Positions 28,862 through 29,876 of a stretch of 29,876 nucleotides of DNA are shown here, in pieces; the stretch's first letter is position 1, and every line of letters begins with the position of its first letter. The stretch comes from Candidatus Bathyarchaeota archaeon RBG_13_52_12 (lineage in GTDB: Archaea; Thermoproteota; Bathyarchaeia; TCS64), in the NCBI GenBank assembly GCA_001774245.1, contig MEZF01000047.1, forward strand, positions 69,601-99,476, in the 5' to 3' direction. Under the pieces are notes generated by a model that was not told where the DNA came from, searched no databases, and saw nothing but the letters and a program-made list of their open reading frames with translations. Both the position numbers and the translations under genes were made by a program.

Positions 28862-29752
28862 ATGGCTCTTTACGACGAGATGGTCAAGGAGACGGTTGGC
28901 TTCGAGAAGGTGATCGGGGTCGCGGTGAAGCATCTTGGGACGGGGGAGGAGGCGTCATTTAACGGGGACGTGTTATTCCCCACTGCGAGTGTCTTCAAGG
29001 TCCCCGTCATAGTGGAGCTTTACAGGCAGGTTGAGGCAGGGAAGCTGAGCCTAGACGATAAGATGGTGCTAAAGGAGGCGGAGAAGGTCCCCGGCTCTGG
29101 TATCCTGAAGGAGCTGAGCGAGGGGCTCGAGGTCACGATAAAGGATCTGAGCAGACTGATGATGATCCTGAGCGACAACACAGCGACCGACCTACTAGTG
29201 GAGCGAGTAGGGAAGGACAACGTCAACGCCGCTATGCAGAGGCTTGGACTGAACAAAACGACGGTGGTCGCCGACTGCCGTGACCTGCTCTTCGACCTCG
29301 TCGGTGCCAATGACCTCCCGGAGGATGAGAAGACATTGGGCCACTATCTTCAGTTGGCAAAATCCGGAACAAACAAGGGCTCTTGGAGCCTAGGAACGGA
29401 AAAGAATGACGTAACGACGCCGCTCGAGATGAACAAGCTACTAGGTTTAATAGTCGAGGGGAAGGCAGCAGGGCGGGTAGGCTGCGAAGCGATCCTCGCC
29501 ACCATGGAGAAGTGCCAGACGGGAGAGTACAGGGTACCAAAATACCTCCCCGCTGAGAGCGTGAAGATGAACCGGAAGACAGGGAGCCTGCCGGGTATCA
29601 GGAACGACGTGGGGGTCATCACGATCCTCAAGACGGGGGAGAAGTACTGCATAAGCTGCTTCACGAAGGGAGCGCCCGACGTCTACGCCGCCGAAGAAAC
29701 CATCGCGAGGATCAGCAGGAACGTCTACCAGTACTTCACGAAGGAGAAGTAG
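28862..29752 (+). CDS. class A beta-lactamase-fold serine hydrolase, no signal peptide
   Basis: 296 residues of the penicillin-binding/class A fold. The three active-site motifs are present: Ser43-x-x-Lys46 (TASVFKVPV), Ser104-Asp105-Asn106 (LSDNTATDLL) and Lys239-Thr-Gly241 (NRKTGSLPGI). TTPLEM precedes the late helices as in class A enzymes. No Glu166-type ExxLN omega-loop motif is obvious, so classic beta-lactam hydrolysis is doubtful. The protein starts without a signal peptide and the promoter fits this ATG, so it is predicted to be cytoplasmic. An esterase or amidase role on another substrate is possible. Confidence 0.85.
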   Translation: MALYDEMVKETVGFEKVIGVAVKHLGTGEEASFNGDVLFPTASVFKVPVIVELYRQVEAGKLSLDDKMVLKEAEKVPGSGILKELSEGLEVTIKDLSRLMMILSDNTATDLLVERVGKDNVNAAMQRLGLNKTTVVADCRDLLFDLVGANDLPEDEKTLGHYLQLAKSGTNKGSWSLGTEKNDVTTPLEMNKLLGLIVEGKAAGRVGCEAILATMEKCQTGEYRVPKYLPAESVKMNRKTGSLPGIRNDVGVITILKTGEKYCISCFTKGAPDVYAAEETIARISRNVYQYFTKEK

Positions 29753-29828
29753 CGACTTAAGTGGTGCCAAATACATAAATTTGTTTTAGCCCTCGCCACG
29801 GTAGCCTTTTACTGGTTGCTTGCTCTTC

Positions 29829-29876
29829 ATGGTTGATATTCGTATGACGCAGGTTGAGGGGCGAAACCCCGTCCTA
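29829..29876 (+). CDS. possible start of a gene running off the window
   Basis: ATG 29829 opens MVDIRMTQVEGRNPVL and stays open to the window end. The preceding 76 nt are AT-rich, with TATA-like sequence near 29770-29781. Sixteen residues are too few to name a family; GRNPVL recalls the start of some SPOUT RNA methyltransferases, a weak hint only. Confidence 0.35.
   Translation, partial: MVDIRMTQVEGRNPVL

Noticed and set aside
28772..28933. N-terminal extension of the TIGR04076 ORF
   Set aside because: The family start fits ATG 28771, and the extension runs through the divergent promoter and into the beta-lactamase-fold gene.

Overview
This window is chromosomal archaeal DNA, most likely from the TACK group (Thaumarchaeota/Aigarchaeota/Bathyarchaeota-like). 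The reasons are a eukaryote-type topoisomerase IB at the left edge, TATA-box promoters placed for leaderless or short-leader mRNAs, an intron-free tRNA-Leu and tRNA-His with encoded CCA, GGAGGTGA-type ribosome sites, many TTG/GTG starts and AGG/AGA-rich arginine usage. Fe/Mn superoxide dismutase, succinyl-CoA synthetase and a lipoate ligase suggest an oxygen-exposed organism with a TCA-cycle segment and lipoylated enzymes. No rRNA, CRISPR array, transposase or integrase was seen.

Layout. 1-9.8 kb: topo IB (cut by the window edge), a Nudix hydrolase, sucCD, a peptidase remnant, an aldo/keto reductase, an unknown protein, an MFS permease, a ClC-type chloride transporter with CBS domains, and an Fpg/Nei-fold protein lacking the usual catalytic residues. 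9.8-13.5 kb: an AT-richer accessory island with a small leaderless ORF, a winged-helix regulator, a divergent small ORF coupled to a ParB-like protein, a perfect palindrome strongly resembling bacterial parS 63 nt after parB, repeated hairpin modules, a Pro/Gln-rich gene broken at two homopolymers, and several inverted repeats. 13.5-20.3 kb: lipoate-protein ligase, an ABC-2 permease remnant, CsoR with a heavy-metal P-type ATPase, a signal-less ModA-like binding protein, and a regulator/ABC ATPase/ABC permease operon with a perfect palindromic operator. 20.5-29.9 kb: two tRNAs, then mostly housekeeping and transport genes: MFS (apparent ACG start), phosphonatase-like HAD, nitroreductase, aldo/keto reductase, MFS, thymidylate kinase-like and dolichol-kinase-like proteins, SOD, a 2-hydroxyacid dehydrogenase, a TIGR04076 protein, a class A beta-lactamase-fold protein, and the possible start of another gene.

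The most interesting part is the ParB island. It has a ParB with CTPase-type motifs but no ParA in view, a parS-like palindrome next to it, and flanking repeated hairpins. This could be a chromosomal or ex-plasmid partition/condensation locus in an archaeon. Secondary points are two transporter genes whose real N-termini seem to start at ACG, a catalytically atypical glycosylase-fold protein, a soluble ModA-like protein, and four convergent gene pairs whose stop codons interlock by exactly 4 nt.
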